Assembly: GCF_910591885.1 (NCBI RefSeq)
Contig: NC_063273.1
Location: 8,680,001 to 8,744,000, forward strand
DNA length: 64,000 nt
Reading direction: 5' to 3'
Source of the DNA: Bombus terrestris
Taxonomy: Eukaryota; Arthropoda; Insecta; Hymenoptera; Apidae
A program made the translations under genes and the position numbers. This document shows, piece by piece, positions 1 to 11,644 of this stretch. Positions within the stretch are counted from its first letter, which is position 1. Every line of letters starts with the position of its first letter. The notes beneath the pieces are model-generated. The model made no database searches. It saw only the letters and a list, made by a program, of their open reading frames with translations, and was not told the origin of the DNA.

Positions 1-470
1 TGACATAGTGAAAGTATACAATAGGTTAAAAACCCGAATTTGATACGGTACATTAAGTTTTATACATTTATCATTTGTTGCGAAATCCAATCGAATAACC
101 CTACTTTCTTCTTAAGAAAATCAGGTAGAAGTAGATTACATTTTATAAAACAAATTTTCTTACCTTAGAAGAATAAGAGAAAACTTATTCACTTTTTGAA
201 AAAATCAATCACAGTATATTTAACCAAATGTATTTAAAAATGCATCGATGACATAAGAAAATGGTACATACATATTTTGCCAAAGAAAAGACACTAAACC
301 ATTTTCAGTTTTTATTTTAAACGTCAATATCATGCTCAATCGATTAAGCAGATCCCATCTCGACAATCGAATACCACAAATCACCAGTAGAGGTGCTAAG
401 TTCGAGCTGCCGATATAAGAAGCGTTCTTACTGATCTACAGATATTTCTGCACACATGAGATTCGAAGGA
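1..470. other. Unique AT-rich DNA, no gene seen
   Basis: I see no long open frame, repeat or RNA gene here. The stretch becomes more CpG-rich towards its right edge, leading into the block that follows. Confidence 0.6.
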
Positions 471-479
471 AAATATCAC

Positions 480-1055
480 AAGATGGCGCTGTAGTTACTC
501 CGGTAGCAGACATGATCGGCCAAGACGCTCGTCAACAATCGATGACAGTCTGGGCCGGGAGTACTGAAGTGTCTGTAATTGCATTTTAATCGGAAAAACT
601 TTCTTCTTTCGCGCAGTGTCATCGTTAATCGACGATAGTCTTGGCGTATTTTGTATCGCGGGACGTGCGTGTTGGGCGTTCGCGTCGCCAGTGAATCGAT
701 CGCGGTGTAGTCGTTTGTTTCACGCGACATAGGAAACTCGGGGTCCGCGAAGAGTGAGATAGCAGAAGACGGCGACGAAATATCACGAAACAATCGGTGT
801 CGCGCACGCGGTTACGTTCCTGTTACTTTTTTTTCGCATCAAGCCGGCTCTATGCTGTCGCGTACACTTAAACTTCCCTCGTGATCAGTCGTGGAGTTTT
901 TCCGCGTTTTACGCCATCGTAATCCGTTCCGGTAGCAGTAGTAGTTTCCCGCACTATCGAACAAGGTGCGAACACACAAAGCTGTACACACGAGGGCTAC
1001 GTTGAGCGGTTTCGAGAAAGCAACGACGTGCTGGTCTACTGACATCATCGACCGG
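480..1055 (+). promoter_or_regulatory. CpG-rich block, possible promoter and 5' leader
   Basis: This stretch has clearly more G+C and CpG than its flanks. An insect initiator-like TCAGTC lies at 885-890. The block ends at an ATG followed 20 bases later by a splice-donor-like GTAAGT, which is the arrangement of a transcription start with a short first coding exon. Open frames on the minus strand here (up to 105 codons) look like by-products of the base composition. No TATA box is evident. The promoter reading is inference. Confidence 0.3.
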
Positions 1056-1075
1056 ATGGCAGATCACGGGAAAAT
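1056..1075 (+). CDS. Candidate first coding exon (6 codons plus 2 bases)
   Basis: An ATG at 1056 opens a frame reading Met-Ala-Asp-His-Gly-Lys and is interrupted by a strong donor, GTAAGTGG, at 1076 in phase 2. The +4 base is G, but position -3 is C, so the start context is only fair. It follows a CpG-rich block with an initiator-like motif. I do not recognise the protein and cannot identify the next exon in this window. A GTAAGT is expected about sixteen times per strand by chance in 64 kb, so this is a hint rather than a call. Confidence 0.22.
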
Positions 1076-1089
1076 GTAAGTGGTCATTG

Positions 1090-1920
1090 TCTCATAATTA
1101 ATACGTTCAATCGATCCCTCGTCTCTTCTAACGCAGTATGTATATAACATAACCGCGTTCGATTGTCTGTTATATACATACATATATGAGAGAGTCCCTC
1201 AACGAAGAAGAATAGTTGTCGTAACGGTTTGAAAACGTTCTCCACAACCTTGCACTTGAATGTATTCTAGTTCTTTTTTACTTTCATTCTCGTTGACATT
1301 ATCGGGCCATTGTGATTTTTTCTAACGAAGAGTAAACGCGTTATTTTGGTCGGATTTATTGTTTTGATACCTCGATCGTGAATACGAGTGGGAGAGGGAA
1401 TGAGATAGAAACTATATAGACAATGATGCTCCTCCATCGTTTTCCTGAAACGTCGTGACCTTGCCAGTTAACGTTTTAAAGATTCTCTCGCTTTGACTGG
1501 CAAATGAGGGCCTCTTGCTCGCGACAAGTACCTTCAGCCTTCAGCCACAGCGTGCTTCCACTCTCTTGTTCACGAAAGACAGACTTTGATCGTTCTTTAG
1601 ATATTACGGGTTCTACTATCTCGTATTATTCGTGTAGCTGTGTGTAACGAGCGGCAAATTATGGATAGCCGCGCGTCTCCACTTGGACGTACGGAGACAC
1701 GTATATCTATACCGTTTTCATGAATATATACGACCCAAACGAACTATATGCGGACCAAATGGTAGCACATGTATTTGTACATATTTACTTGTGACTCGTT
1801 TACAAGCTATGCATATTGATCAACTTCATAAATTGAAAAGTAGAAAAAGATGACGTTACAAACATCTTTTTTAAAAATTTACCTTAGAGAATTCACTATT
1901 AATTATGCTAACTTATTAAG
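1090..1920. other. No gene seen; possible first intron
   Basis: This is unique sequence with a short TA/CA-rich microsatellite-like patch near 1168-1186. No supported coding region was found on either strand. Confidence 0.5.
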
Positions 1921-1924
1921 AAAA

Positions 1925-2045
1925 ATAAACTTACTGAGTAAAGCCATTTTGACTACCTCAAAAGCAAGGCCTTAAACGAAAAAGCTTTATTCTATATTTT
2001 CACATGATGGAATGTAGAATAATCTCCTATCTATTCTTGTCCAAT
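1925..2045 (+). repeat. Degenerate right end of the 490-bp CAGGGTGG element
   Basis: The sequence around 1970-2010 follows the inner part of the right inverted repeat seen intact at 13.8-13.9 and 32.4-32.6 kb. It shares the phrase TTTATTCTATATTTTC, and downstream GTAGAAT and CTTGT words occur in the same order. Similarity fades before the terminal CCACCCTG, and no left end is found. This is an old, truncated relative. Confidence 0.5.
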
Positions 2046-4085
2046 TGAGTCTAGGCAAATTTGGTTTTTCTCCCAGATCTTTTTTGAAAATGGAGCCTCT
2101 AATGTAACTTTATTATTCTTGATTTTTGTCTTAACTTCAATTGTACGAGGAATTGAGGAGCACGGTCTGTATATAGAAGAACGTGTGTAGGTGTTATTGG
2201 CACGACATAGTAGTGGCATCTGACCCGCGATGAAGGTGAATTACGGCATAGCGCGATTAACGACCAACGATGGTTTCTCTTGATAAGGGGCGGGTCATAA
2301 ATTTCTGCCGAGGCTTGTAGATCAATTGACGCTTGCCACTTTGCGAACCAAAGGAGGCGAACTCAGGGAACGGTTCACTGCGCACTCCGCCAGCCATTTC
2401 ACTGTTCTCTCCTAGGTTGTTGTCGTGTTTCTGGGATTGTATTATTCCGCTTTAGACGTCGAGACCCTTCGTTGCCTCGACCGGTCGATATTTGGTCACG
2501 TTACACGAAACTCAGCCCATTCGTTTTCGTGCTCGCACAAAACGATTGGTCGCATTATTCGGTGCATTATGCTGTTGTTAGTTTTTATTTTTCTTCTTTA
2601 TTGCGTACTTCGTGGTTGGACAATTGCGCAATTATTGATTCGCTTTGGGTGGCAGAAAATTTCTCAAGTCTCGAAATTTTAGTTCGGTGTTGCGGATAGA
2701 GAAAGAGACGAAGGTTTGGTTATCATCGATAGACGCACAGCTGCATTTTTCGAGGTTAGACAGGAGACATTTCGCTTCATTTAACGCGCGCGCAATTGAC
2801 AGCGCTCTTATGATAAAACAGTGATTTCTTGCAGCGTTGAAAATGTTTATCTGGGCTTCAGTAGTTTTTGCTGGTCTCTTAAAATAGTTCGATGATTTCT
2901 AAAGATGTTACGCGGAAGACTTTGAATTTTCGATGGTTATGGTTAAGCCTGTTATATAAGTTTGCATACGAAAAGAGGAACTTAGCTTTTTTCCAAAATT
3001 TCATAAATTCATAAATACTTTCTATAAGCTTAAGTTGTACTAATTGTATGATTTTAATTTTATCGAAAAAATTGTTTCGGGACAAAATGTTTGAGATTAT
3101 CGTGATTTCAAGGTCATCACAGTTCGTCGAATCTGTATCTACTACAGGATATTTAATAGATTTATAAAAAATTTTTCGATTTTATTGTTACGATTTTTTA
3201 AAGAAGAAATGTTATCTCGAAGAACCAAAGGTGTTCTTTACACAGACCATTACACCTTTTTCTTATTATATGAAATGTTAGACGCTTTTGAAATAGCTTC
3301 TATAATCTCGTGGCGCCATAAACGTGTTGCGAAATGAGATCTGGCAGGTCAGTTTGCTCGATTGAAGATCATGCTGCCATGTTAATTTTAAACCGTATAT
3401 CGTTGAATTTTTGTATAAACAACTATCCCGCTATACTATGAAAAAAAAATATCTTTTTTCTATCAATTTTTATTTACTATTTTAATTTTTTATTTTAATT
3501 TTATTAATTCAAATTTTTAACACAAAAATGTTAATGTATTTTGTTGGGAGAAGATCTACTTTACTTCTTTGCTCATAGATAAATTATGATATTATCATGG
3601 CTGTATAGGTTACATTGAAAGCGTAATATGTAATAAGTTATACACTGAGTAGTGGATCAATGTTACTGCCGTAAGACCATAGAGAAACGAAGCACGCATA
3701 AAATGTCTACTATATTTAATAAATGTATTCATTTATCAGACGTTGCATACATATCATATGTTGCAACATATTCGGTATTAAGAGCGTCATGTTGAATGCC
3801 TACTTTTTAAATATAGGTCTAAAAAATGGATGAAAAACTTAATAACGCCTTACTTAATAAATTTATGCAAATTATCAATTTACACGTGGTTGGTATGTTT
3901 GCTATTACAGGTATTTATTCGAACCATGAGGTGTTCATTTTACGCTTATAGTTGCACATACATACGTACGATGTACATCTGCTAAATAGCAACAACGTTC
4001 GTTTAAATTGCTCAGTTCTCATTTCAGTATAGTGCTTCGAATAAACCAAGTACAAAAATGTACGCTTCCAGTGAAAATTGAGAAT
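2046..4085. other. No gene seen; CpG-rich patch 2220-2790
   Basis: Between 2220 and 2790 the DNA is richer in CpG and carries two short overlapping open frames (85 and 75 codons, starting with non-ATG codons) that I do not believe. A lone TCAAGGTCA nuclear-receptor half-site lies at 3108-3116. The rest is AT-rich unique sequence. Confidence 0.5.
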
Positions 4086-4107
4086 TCGTTTATTGCTTGT
4101 AAACACA

Positions 4108-4402
4108 TATTTATAATGTAAAATACTAAATAAAGACACATATAACAAATAAAATAATGGTTTTAAAATAAAATGACTAGAAAATAAAAACATTGAAAAA
4201 TATCGACGTACGAAGTGTACGTAGGTTTACGTAGGTAAAAGTGTATTTATCGTAGAAGCATTAAAGTTTCAACTTTTACTGTTAGAAGCATACATTTACA
4301 TATGTAGAATACTAGATGAAGACACATATGATACAAATAAATTAATAAAACATAATTAAATTAGTAGCAGAATAGAATAAAATAGCTGGAGAATAAAAAG
4401 TA
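4108..4402 (+). repeat. Diverged tandem duplication, period about 184 bp
   Basis: The segment at 4108-4193 is repeated in degraded form at 4288-4402. Both copies contain AATACTARATRAAGACACAT followed by AT-rich sequence ending near GAGAATAAAAA or GAAAATAAAAA. The anchor words start at about 4124 and 4308. The spacer between copies is not obviously related. Confidence 0.55.
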
Positions 4403-5088
4403 TTACGTTTACCCATTAATAAATATTCATGAATACTACTTATTAATGAAACATTAATGGTAATAATGAAATATTTATTACTTCAACTTTTACATGTATA
4501 ATAAAGTGGGCACGCGCGTGCATGTAGAAATCGTATGGCACAGTCGGGCGCGATACGGATCGATCAAAAGGCGAGCTATTTTTCACGCTGAAAGCGTTTC
4601 TCGCGATTTATGTTGATCGCCGCGTAGGCAAACGACGTGGTTGCTTGTATTGTATATCATCAACGGGCAGCCATTATCGCTACCACTTCAACGCGTTGGT
4701 CAACGCGTTGACTTTCTGTCCGACTTCACACACCTATGGACGCTGTCATCGCTTAACATGATAAAGTAATCTGGGTTATGTTATCTCCTTTGGCGAACGT
4801 TCGAACGGCTTCTGCATTCTTTTCTTTTGCCTCCTCGTTTCCATCGTTTCAACGTGTAGTAGAGGAAAATGGTGTAGTTGCGTTACAAACATAAAAGATT
4901 CTATCGTTGAGAGAGCTTTAGTTGCTAAGGTTTAAAGTCGTCAGTCGAAGTTAGATTGCAAAGTTCGAAGTTTGAAATATGTAAAATGTGAGAATTCGAA
5001 ACGTCGATGGTTGCCTCATTTGGAGCGATGTGTATGCAAATTTACCGATATGCGTATCAAGTTCTTATTCTATTACGTACGTGCCATA
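4403..5088. other. No gene; CpG-rich patch with palindrome at 4699-4712
   Basis: From 4500 to 4900 the DNA is CpG-richer than its flanks. A perfect 14-base palindrome, GTCAACGCGTTGAC, sits at 4699-4712 and is preceded by a near copy of its core (CAACGCGTTG, 4689-4698). An initiator-like TCAGTCG occurs near 4940. I see no coding region. Confidence 0.45.
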
Positions 5089-5090
5089 TA

Positions 5091-5326
5091 TTAGGTCCGA
5101 AAAGTTTCTTTCGTTTCATAAGGAAATAATACAGGCACAATGTTCTTTGTTTTATATTAGTTTATTGAATTATGCACGAACATAATAATAGAAATATAAC
5201 GAAATGGATCATAAATTCAATAAATAATAATATATTATTTCTAATTCAATAAAATAATATAAAACAGAAATTGTTGTTCATCTATTATCACCTTATGAAA
5301 CGAAAGAAACTTTTCGGACAACCCAA
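5091..5326. mobile_element. Mariner-type MITE (236 bp)
   Basis: Inverted ends of about 40 bases, carrying GAAAAGTTTCTTTCGTTTCA on the left and its complement on the right, enclose an AT-rich centre with no coding capacity. TA dinucleotides flank the element (5089-5090 and 5327-5328), as expected for Tc1/mariner insertion. The outermost bases read TTAGGTCCG on the left and, inverted, TTGGGTTGTCCG on the right, so the left tip has lost a few bases. A related copy lies at 62138-62348. Confidence 0.8.
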
Positions 5327-5328
5327 TA

Positions 5329-7135
5329 TATCGTACAGAAATACGACTAACAGCTAGAATAAATTAAAATTCGTGAAAGATGGAATAGGATACGATGAAG
5401 AGTCATTTGAACGGTATTAAGAAAATCACGTCAAGCTTTTATCTATCACGCCATGAACCCTATGCACTGTAGGAAACGTAATAGAAGTGATTTTCATGGA
5501 AAATGCGCGAAGGAAGCGCGAATAGTTCAAACGCCCCACGCGCGGAACCGCGGTCGTGATCCAGCAGCCTTGACGAACTGAGTCGATGCATAATTCCAAG
5601 CCAACCATCGATGTCCATGTACTTGAATCTATTTCCGACAGAGGATATTTCCGTGAGAGGGGAGTGAGAAGCGTTGCGCAACTAACTTTTATCGTCGAAT
5701 ACCATCAATGCGATTTTATCGTCGTCATATTCCGCGTGTCTTTTCGAAACGTCTCGCGAGGGTGTTTCCGTAAAAAAGAAACCCCGATTATCAAAGAGAG
5801 AAGAATACGCAAGGGGGGGAAAAAAAGAAAGGAGAAAAAGGTACATGGTAAAAAAGACGACGGCGGACGGTTCTTTGAACTTTCGTTGGGTCGCGTAATT
5901 AGCAAAGGGGTAGAAAATGGTGAAAAGGTGTGGAAGTTGAGGTCGCTAGATAAGGCACGCGCACTGCCTCTGCTTTACCACGATTTCATACTGTGGATCG
6001 TACAGCTCATTTGCTTATATACACGTGTACTTGGCCGCATATCTAATCACGGTTAGGCGATCCGTTTACACTTATGCTTTGAACATGTTGCACGTGTCCG
6101 CGCATCGCTGTGCTGCTACGTATTGCTGTGTTGCGATTGTGCGTTTGTCACGCTTCCGCTGATCAACTAACGCGCTTGATGATCCTACTTTGAAGACGTT
6201 TTCGTACTACGTAGATGAAGATTTTAGTAGAACTTTTAGTACTTTGGTACGTTACTCGGTAGTTGAAATTTTGCGATATCTTTCGGAATGGCTGGATTTT
6301 TGGAGTTACGTATGTTTGGAGAGTTGAATTTTTGAATACGTATTCGCAACTTAATACGTACTTTGGTAAGAAGTCAATGTAATTGAAATATCCAGCATTT
6401 GTCCAAAACAAGAGAATCGTATCCTTTAACGACTGGACGTATGATTTCCTTGTAATTAATAACTGGAAAAACGATATATTGCACAGGTTGGACGATATAC
6501 AAGCGGCCGATATTCATTGTCAATAACTTTCAAACGAAATAAAAGCAACAGTCCTGCTGATACAGGAAATCTATTAGCACGTGGAAATTATTTATGAATT
6601 TTTTTTTTTTGTTAATTGTAAGTGCAATTTACTATAAAATAATACCAAGCACTTGTCGTTGCGGAAGAAACTAACGTGTACAAATTTAGTAGATAAGGTA
6701 CCTGTCTTCCCTGAGCTATCTTCTCTTATCTAAGAATCACTTAAAATTTGTCTTTTGCACCCAATGCTTTGAATCTCTTAAGTCTACGTATATCTGTTTG
6801 TTTCTTCAAATAATCCCTTGGCCAATGTATCAGGATGAAGGAGCAGCTTCTGCAAATGAAACGTATGGAATATAATATCAGAAAGATACTTTTATGCCGA
6901 TCATTTTGTAGAACTAGCGCGAATACGCGTGAACGACAAAGAGCAAAATTAATAATTTGTCTTTTTTCTTTTTCATCTCATTGATGTTTTATCATTGTAA
7001 TGTCCACTTGATACGAGCGACCCACTAATTTGTGAAAATAAGGGAAGGTCAGGGTTAAAAGAAAAGCCCTCGAGAGGAGGAAGTTCGGTAAAATTAAATC
7101 GGTCGATCTATCAGGTCGGATGATATCGTCAACGT
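5329..7135. other. No supported gene
   Basis: The longest open frame is 156 codons on the plus strand (5586-6056), with a lysine/arginine-rich centre that comes from a purine tract near 5809-5840. It matches no family I recognise and the opposite strand is also open. A T-run lies at 6599-6610. Confidence 0.45.
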
Positions 7136-7139
7136 AACT

Positions 7140-7326
7140 TGCTTAAAATCATCGCCAGTCAATGAATTACCTTGATCAAACGTTTGAATAATTTTCACTC
7201 GCTCCTCAACTGTGCAACGCTCCACGATTATTTCCATAAGACAATCGCTAAAGCGGAACAAGACACGATGGACGCATCGTTTCAGTATGGCGGCATTTGG
7301 AAATTTGTTATATATTGTCCACCCTG
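7140..7326 (-). pseudogene. 5' fragment of a DNA transposon with a helix-turn-helix transposase start
   Basis: Read on the minus strand, the fragment begins at 7326 with CAGGGTGGACAATATATAAC, a terminal motif like those of other elements in this window. After a leader of about 70 bases it has an ATG at 7237. The frame reads MEIIVERCTVEERVKIIQTF, which resembles the start of the N-terminal helix-turn-helix domain (DUF4817-like) of insect cut-and-paste transposases (family recognition from memory). The homology ends after about 25-30 codons and no catalytic domain follows, so this is a truncated relic. It lies within 100 bases of the solo LTR at 7423. Confidence 0.45.
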
Positions 7327-7422
7327 TATATATATTACTTTTCACATTTACTACAATACATAAAGAACGAGTGGTAAGAAATTTGAGTTTGTATAAAGAA
7401 CTTACGTTCAGATTCATGATCG

Positions 7423-7738
7423 TGTTAAGAATTGTGGATCTTAATCGCCGAAATAAAAGTAAAGGAATACCAAGGTTACACTTAGAATTCATATTAAAAT
7501 AGTTTTAGATTTATTCAATAAACGATTTCCAAGATCTTTGTCGATATAAATTTGCACGCGTCTCAGCATTCTTTTTGTCTCACCATCTTCCGTATCACAG
7601 TGCCAACGGAACAGTTAGAATCATTTGTTTTTCGAGACGTTGTGCACACACATACTTCCATACACTGATATTCACATACGCGTGTTACTACTACACGGCT
7701 AATCTAGTTTAGCACACGAAATTATACATTTCTCAATA
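7423..7738 (+). mobile_element. Solo LTR of a retrotransposon (316 bp) with 5-bp target duplication
   Basis: The 316-bp unit starts TGTTAAGAATTG and ends CATTTCTCAATA, giving short inverted tips. It contains an AATAAA polyadenylation-type signal near 7517. The same unit of exactly the same length recurs at 59776-60091. Identical GATCG pentamers flank this copy (7418-7422 and 7739-7743), as expected for an integrase target duplication. No internal retroelement sequence adjoins it, so it is a solo LTR left by recombination. Plus orientation is inferred from the polyadenylation signal. The family (gypsy or BEL/Pao) cannot be settled from the LTR alone. Confidence 0.75.
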
Positions 7739-7743
7739 GATCG

Positions 7744-8560
7744 TAACAAGCGCCATCGTTCGAATCGATGAAAGATAGTCGAAGACGCGTTGGAATATTC
7801 GAGAATCGTATAGAATACTTATTACACGATGGAAACGATATCGCTGGTTATTGTCTAAATAAATAACGTGTAACAGAGAGAATGTATTTCACGGTGACGG
7901 AACGAAGCTTCTTAAATTTGTCCGATCCGATCAGCTCGAAACGTGTCAGTTGCGCAATAAGTCATATCAATTAGAAGGCAAGAAATTGCATATTATTGGC
8001 AGTACGTGGGCTCTTTTGTCTGTAAATGTCGTACGTACACGCGCCTCTCGGTCATTATTCGATCATTCTAGAAATATTTACGTGAGAAAAATGAATACTT
8101 TTCAGCTGGAGCGTGATGACTCGCTCGATTCGGTGCATGCATATTCGTTGTTTCGATTTTTACATACTTTTTGCCTCTTTTACGTCACGTTAGCAGTAGA
8201 AATGCTCATTTATGTAAAATATGTTCCGACGATTAGAAATTTGCTCATAAAATACTCGGTAACGATATATATCGCTGTTAGAGTTGAAGTTGAAGGCGGA
8301 GAATCTTCAAATGAAATTTTAGAGAAATAATTCTCTAAAGAGATAATTCTTCGTTCTTCGTTCAAGCAAATTCCACTCTTTGTTCGACAAATTGTCACAT
8401 ACTCGATCTTTGGCCACATTGAGATCATTAAAATTATTATTAAAACATTGAAATGAAATAAATTAGACTGGGAAGTTGGAGGGAATAGAATGCACGCGGT
8501 AAATGGAAAAGAGAACTGCTCGAATCGAACAGCTCGATCCATTGTCTGGCGCTGTCCTTG
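7744..8560. other. No gene seen
   Basis: There is a 126-codon plus-strand frame (7950-8330) that looks fortuitous, and a shadow on the minus strand. I see no repeat. Confidence 0.45.
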
Positions 8561-8564
8561 AGCC

Positions 8565-8627
8565 ATGCAGCCAGCTCGAAAAAGGAAACAATGCTTGGCA
8601 GACATGTTGAACCCGGACCAACAACAC
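8565..8627 (+). CDS. Candidate short coding exon (21 codons)
   Basis: An ATG at 8565, preceded directly by an in-frame TGA at 8559, opens a frame beginning Met-Gln-Pro-Ala-Arg-Lys-Arg-Lys-Gln-Cys and ending Asn-Pro-Asp-Gln-Gln-His. It is followed in phase 0 by a donor-like GTACGT at 8628. Local G+C is higher than in the flanks and the residue mix is protein-like. The opposite strand is also open, and CATGCAG at 8564-8570 could instead act as an acceptor. I do not recognise the peptide. Confidence 0.22.
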
Positions 8628-8897
8628 GTACGTAATAATAACAATGCTCTGACTCATTATTTCTCCCTAAAACCCTCCTCTCTATCTCTTCATTTTTCTT
8701 CCTCTGGTTTCATCCCTCCGCCTCCGACACGGTCGTTAGTTACCCAGAAGAGGATCTTCTGTCTCTCTACAGTAGCTCGCCAGACTGTTCAGACACTTGT
8801 AGACATTTTGCGAATTATATTACGCGTTTTATATATGAAACATTCTGAAATTTTATTGGCACTTTAATCATGTTACATATACATAGACTTACATATA

Positions 8898-8978
8898 TCG
8901 GGTTGACAACTAAGTGATTGCGGATTTTACCATTAGGTGGTAATGACAAAATCCGCAATCACTTAGTTGCCAACCCAA
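8898..8978. mobile_element. 81-bp mariner-end hairpin (ultrashort MITE)
   Basis: Two inverted copies of a mariner-like terminal sequence (GACAACTAAGTGATTGCGGA on the left) stand almost back to back, separated by a few bases around CCATTAGGTGG. TA dinucleotides flank the unit at 8896-8897 and 8979-8980. A near-identical 81-bp unit lies at 25026-25106 and a 62-bp relative at 55803-55864. There is no coding capacity, and the transcript would fold into one long stem. Confidence 0.85.
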
Positions 8979-8980
8979 TA

Positions 8981-9800
8981 GATAGACTGCGGATGTTCGT
9001 GCATTTATACGTGGATGCATAAAACGTGGATGATTCACTCGATAGGAAGAAGCATACGAAATATGCATAAAATAGAGATGCATATTGTAACATTTTGCAG
9101 ATGAAACAAATTTCTAGCTAGGCTCCATTTGCTTCATCATTTTCATGAAAATATGAATTTGCATAAACATCAGCAGCCTAGTAATAAGACTCGGCTATCT
9201 ATATTTATATTGAAATAAATCTGGAACTGTATATGGAAGGCGCAACGTATTATATTATATCAATAAGCGTCGATATTCAGCAAGACTTTATCACTTATGT
9301 TTCATCTTTTAAACGATACTTCGCGCTCTGTACTAAATGTTTATTAAATATAACGTTCGCAGTGGACGACTTAAAATTTTAGCAACGTAACCACGACAGC
9401 CGTGTTTCATTTCGCCACAGCGATAACTACGCTATGAGCCTTTGTGCGTTTGTAGGAAATTTGACAGAGCAAAATTACACAGAGTACACATAATACGAAG
9501 ATTCTTTTTTCTTTTTATTTGTTTAATTTGTACCTTACAATTTGTCCAGCTGGACATTTGGCAAATTTTTGTAACTTTATTGCTAAATAACACGTGGATG
9601 GCTACTCCTAGCGGGATACCATCTTCGGGTATAATACGAGGTTCTACATTTTTAAATTATATGCTGAAAAATATGAATTTACATAGAAATGCGCAGTCCA
9701 ATGGCGACGAAATTTCGAAATATTTTATATAATTCGCGCGATACGTTCTAAATAGGAGTTTTCTAAAAGTACGCGTGCGTCCGCCTTTAAATACCTGTAA
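8981..9800. other. No gene seen
   Basis: This is unique AT-rich sequence. A 96-codon frame at 9442-9732 has no recognisable features. Confidence 0.5.
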
Positions 9801-10293
9801 TCAAAGGGAGGAAAGCAGTGAACAGAAAGTGAGCAGAAAGTGAACAGAAACAGAGAGGACATTTCCTCATTTTCCGTGGTTCGGCCGCGACCTTCGTCCG
9901 CTTGGAAAAACCGATGGAAAATCGCTCGAGTTCTCATTAGAGACGGCCTTGTCTACCATCTCTTCCCTCTTCTATTTTCCTTCTCTTGTCCCTTTTCCCT
10001 ATCTCTCTTCCTCTACCTTGCATCCTCTTTCCTTTTCTTCTTTTCGTATTTTCTCCCGCTTCCACTTTTTTTCGGTTCGCCGCACTTCACTCTCGCACCT
10101 ATGCACACTATACACTAGGTGGCTCTTTCGTTCGGCCTCAGCTTCCTCCCTCTCTGCTCGTTTTCCTCATTTCGCCCCCAGAACGAGCAACGGGATCATT
10201 TAGCGTAATCTGCGGTCGCGGTTCGGCCCGAGGGGTCGTTAAGATGGAACGAACATTTTTTCCCTTGGATTTTTTGCCGTTTTTTTTGTCACG
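9800..10293 (+). promoter_or_regulatory. Possible 5' leader: CpG-rich then pyrimidine-rich tract
   Basis: A purine-rich, CpG-containing segment (9800-9950) is followed by a strongly pyrimidine-rich plus-strand tract (about 9958-10090) and another CpG-rich segment up to an ATG with good context at 10294. An upstream ATG at 10244 opens a 20-codon frame that overlaps the later start and would act as an upstream ORF. Serine/leucine/phenylalanine-rich frames across the tract are low-complexity artefacts. The promoter role is inference. Confidence 0.28.
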
Positions 10294-10311
10294 ATGGTCG
10301 ACGTGAATCAG
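10294..10311 (+). CDS. Candidate first coding exon (6 codons)
   Basis: The ATG at 10294 has A at -3 and G at +4. The frame reads Met-Val-Asp-Val-Asn-Gln and is followed in phase 0 by CAG|GTGAGC, a consensus donor. The block upstream looks like an insect 5' leader. No partner exon could be identified, and the reading is equally compatible with chance. Confidence 0.25.
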
Positions 10312-11640
10312 GTGAGCTTTTGGGGAAGATTCTTGGTCTCGCGTTGCTCCAGCCTATTAGGGTTGCAGAGTATGGAAATCGATCCTTTCCCCGTCTTTTT
10401 TCTTCTTTTTTCTGTGATTATCGATCAACGTGTTATTTACATATCAAGTTACGAGAATCTTAATAAACTGTTTAGGGGATGAATCGTAGGTTCGTCGAAG
10501 CTTAGGCAAGCTTTGTAACAGAATTTATGCGAAACATTGAAGATGCTACCTCCGATTGTATCGCTAATGAGATTTCTTCAAATTCAGAATTACTGCACAT
10601 TGTTCCACTTCGAGAGGTAACTTCATCGCATTAAGAGCAAACTTATGCTATCTGAAGCGAGTGTTAACTTTGTCTACATCGTGAAATTTATATTCCCAAT
10701 GAAACGCTTTACATCTCATATTTTACAAATTTTCATTTTTCGAGCCAAGGATAATCTTGTCTAGCCGAAGAAAGTAGATGCACGTTTTCTAGGACGAATG
10801 ATAAATTTTCCAGACTTTTTTAGAAACTTTTTAACCGTGATCGAACGTAGAGACATACAGGTATTCGAGATATTCGTGGCCGTGCAATAAAACATTTCAG
10901 AGCTCAAGTTCTTACACACCGCCAAGATGTTCTTTCCCGTGAACTGCTCGAACAGTTTCGATTAATTTAACGCGAGTACCACTTTCCTTCAAGTACGTAC
11001 CTCTGATAAACGTTTCCACTTGAAATTAACCCATCCACGGTGTCTGACACATGCAATATAAAAATACGACGCGAGAATTCCGCAATTAGAAGTCTAGAAA
11101 TCGTCTGGTGTAAAAACACTGGAGCTTCGGCACGCAGTTGAAAGTTGAAACGCTTATTTGCCCGTGAATATGAAACTCGTTAGAAATTAATTCGCCATCA
11201 GGATTAGAGAAAACAGTGGCTCCAATAGTTCGACGACAAAAACGATTGGCAATTTCGAGGGCAACGCGTTTATTATCCGCGCGAAAATGATCGAAGCTGC
11301 GTGACGAGACTGACGTGTCTTCAACGAGGTTACCGTTTCGTCATCGAACGTTTCTTTTTTCAATATGCTAATGATAAGTTTCGCGAAGATTCATCAGCGG
11401 CACAAGCAACGAAAGAAGAGGAAGATCTTAATTATTTTTCCACGATACGCCAAGAACTTTGTTAATATCACGACGACGTCGTTTCATTTTAAATAATTCC
11501 GCCCTCTTAGCTCGTTGAAATGCATCGCGAACATCCGGATTCGCTATGGATTTTGCTCGTATCACGAATCGATATCCTCGTTTTATATTGGCTTTCGAGC
11601 GATGCGTAAATCTTTAGAACGCTATCTTTATACCGAGAGT
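10312..11640. other. No gene; possible intron
   Basis: This is unique sequence with moderate CpG and no supported coding region. An 80-codon frame at 11515-11757 runs into the duplicated block that follows. Confidence 0.45.
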
Positions 11641-11644
11641 TCGT

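Noticed and set aside
5586..6056. 156-codon plus frame with Lys-rich centre
   Set aside because: The basic stretch is a translated purine tract and no family resemblance is visible.
9949..10306. Overlapping plus-strand frames of 84-106 codons rich in Ser, Leu and Phe
   Set aside because: They translate a pyrimidine-rich tract in all three frames, which is typical of a leader sequence and not of protein.
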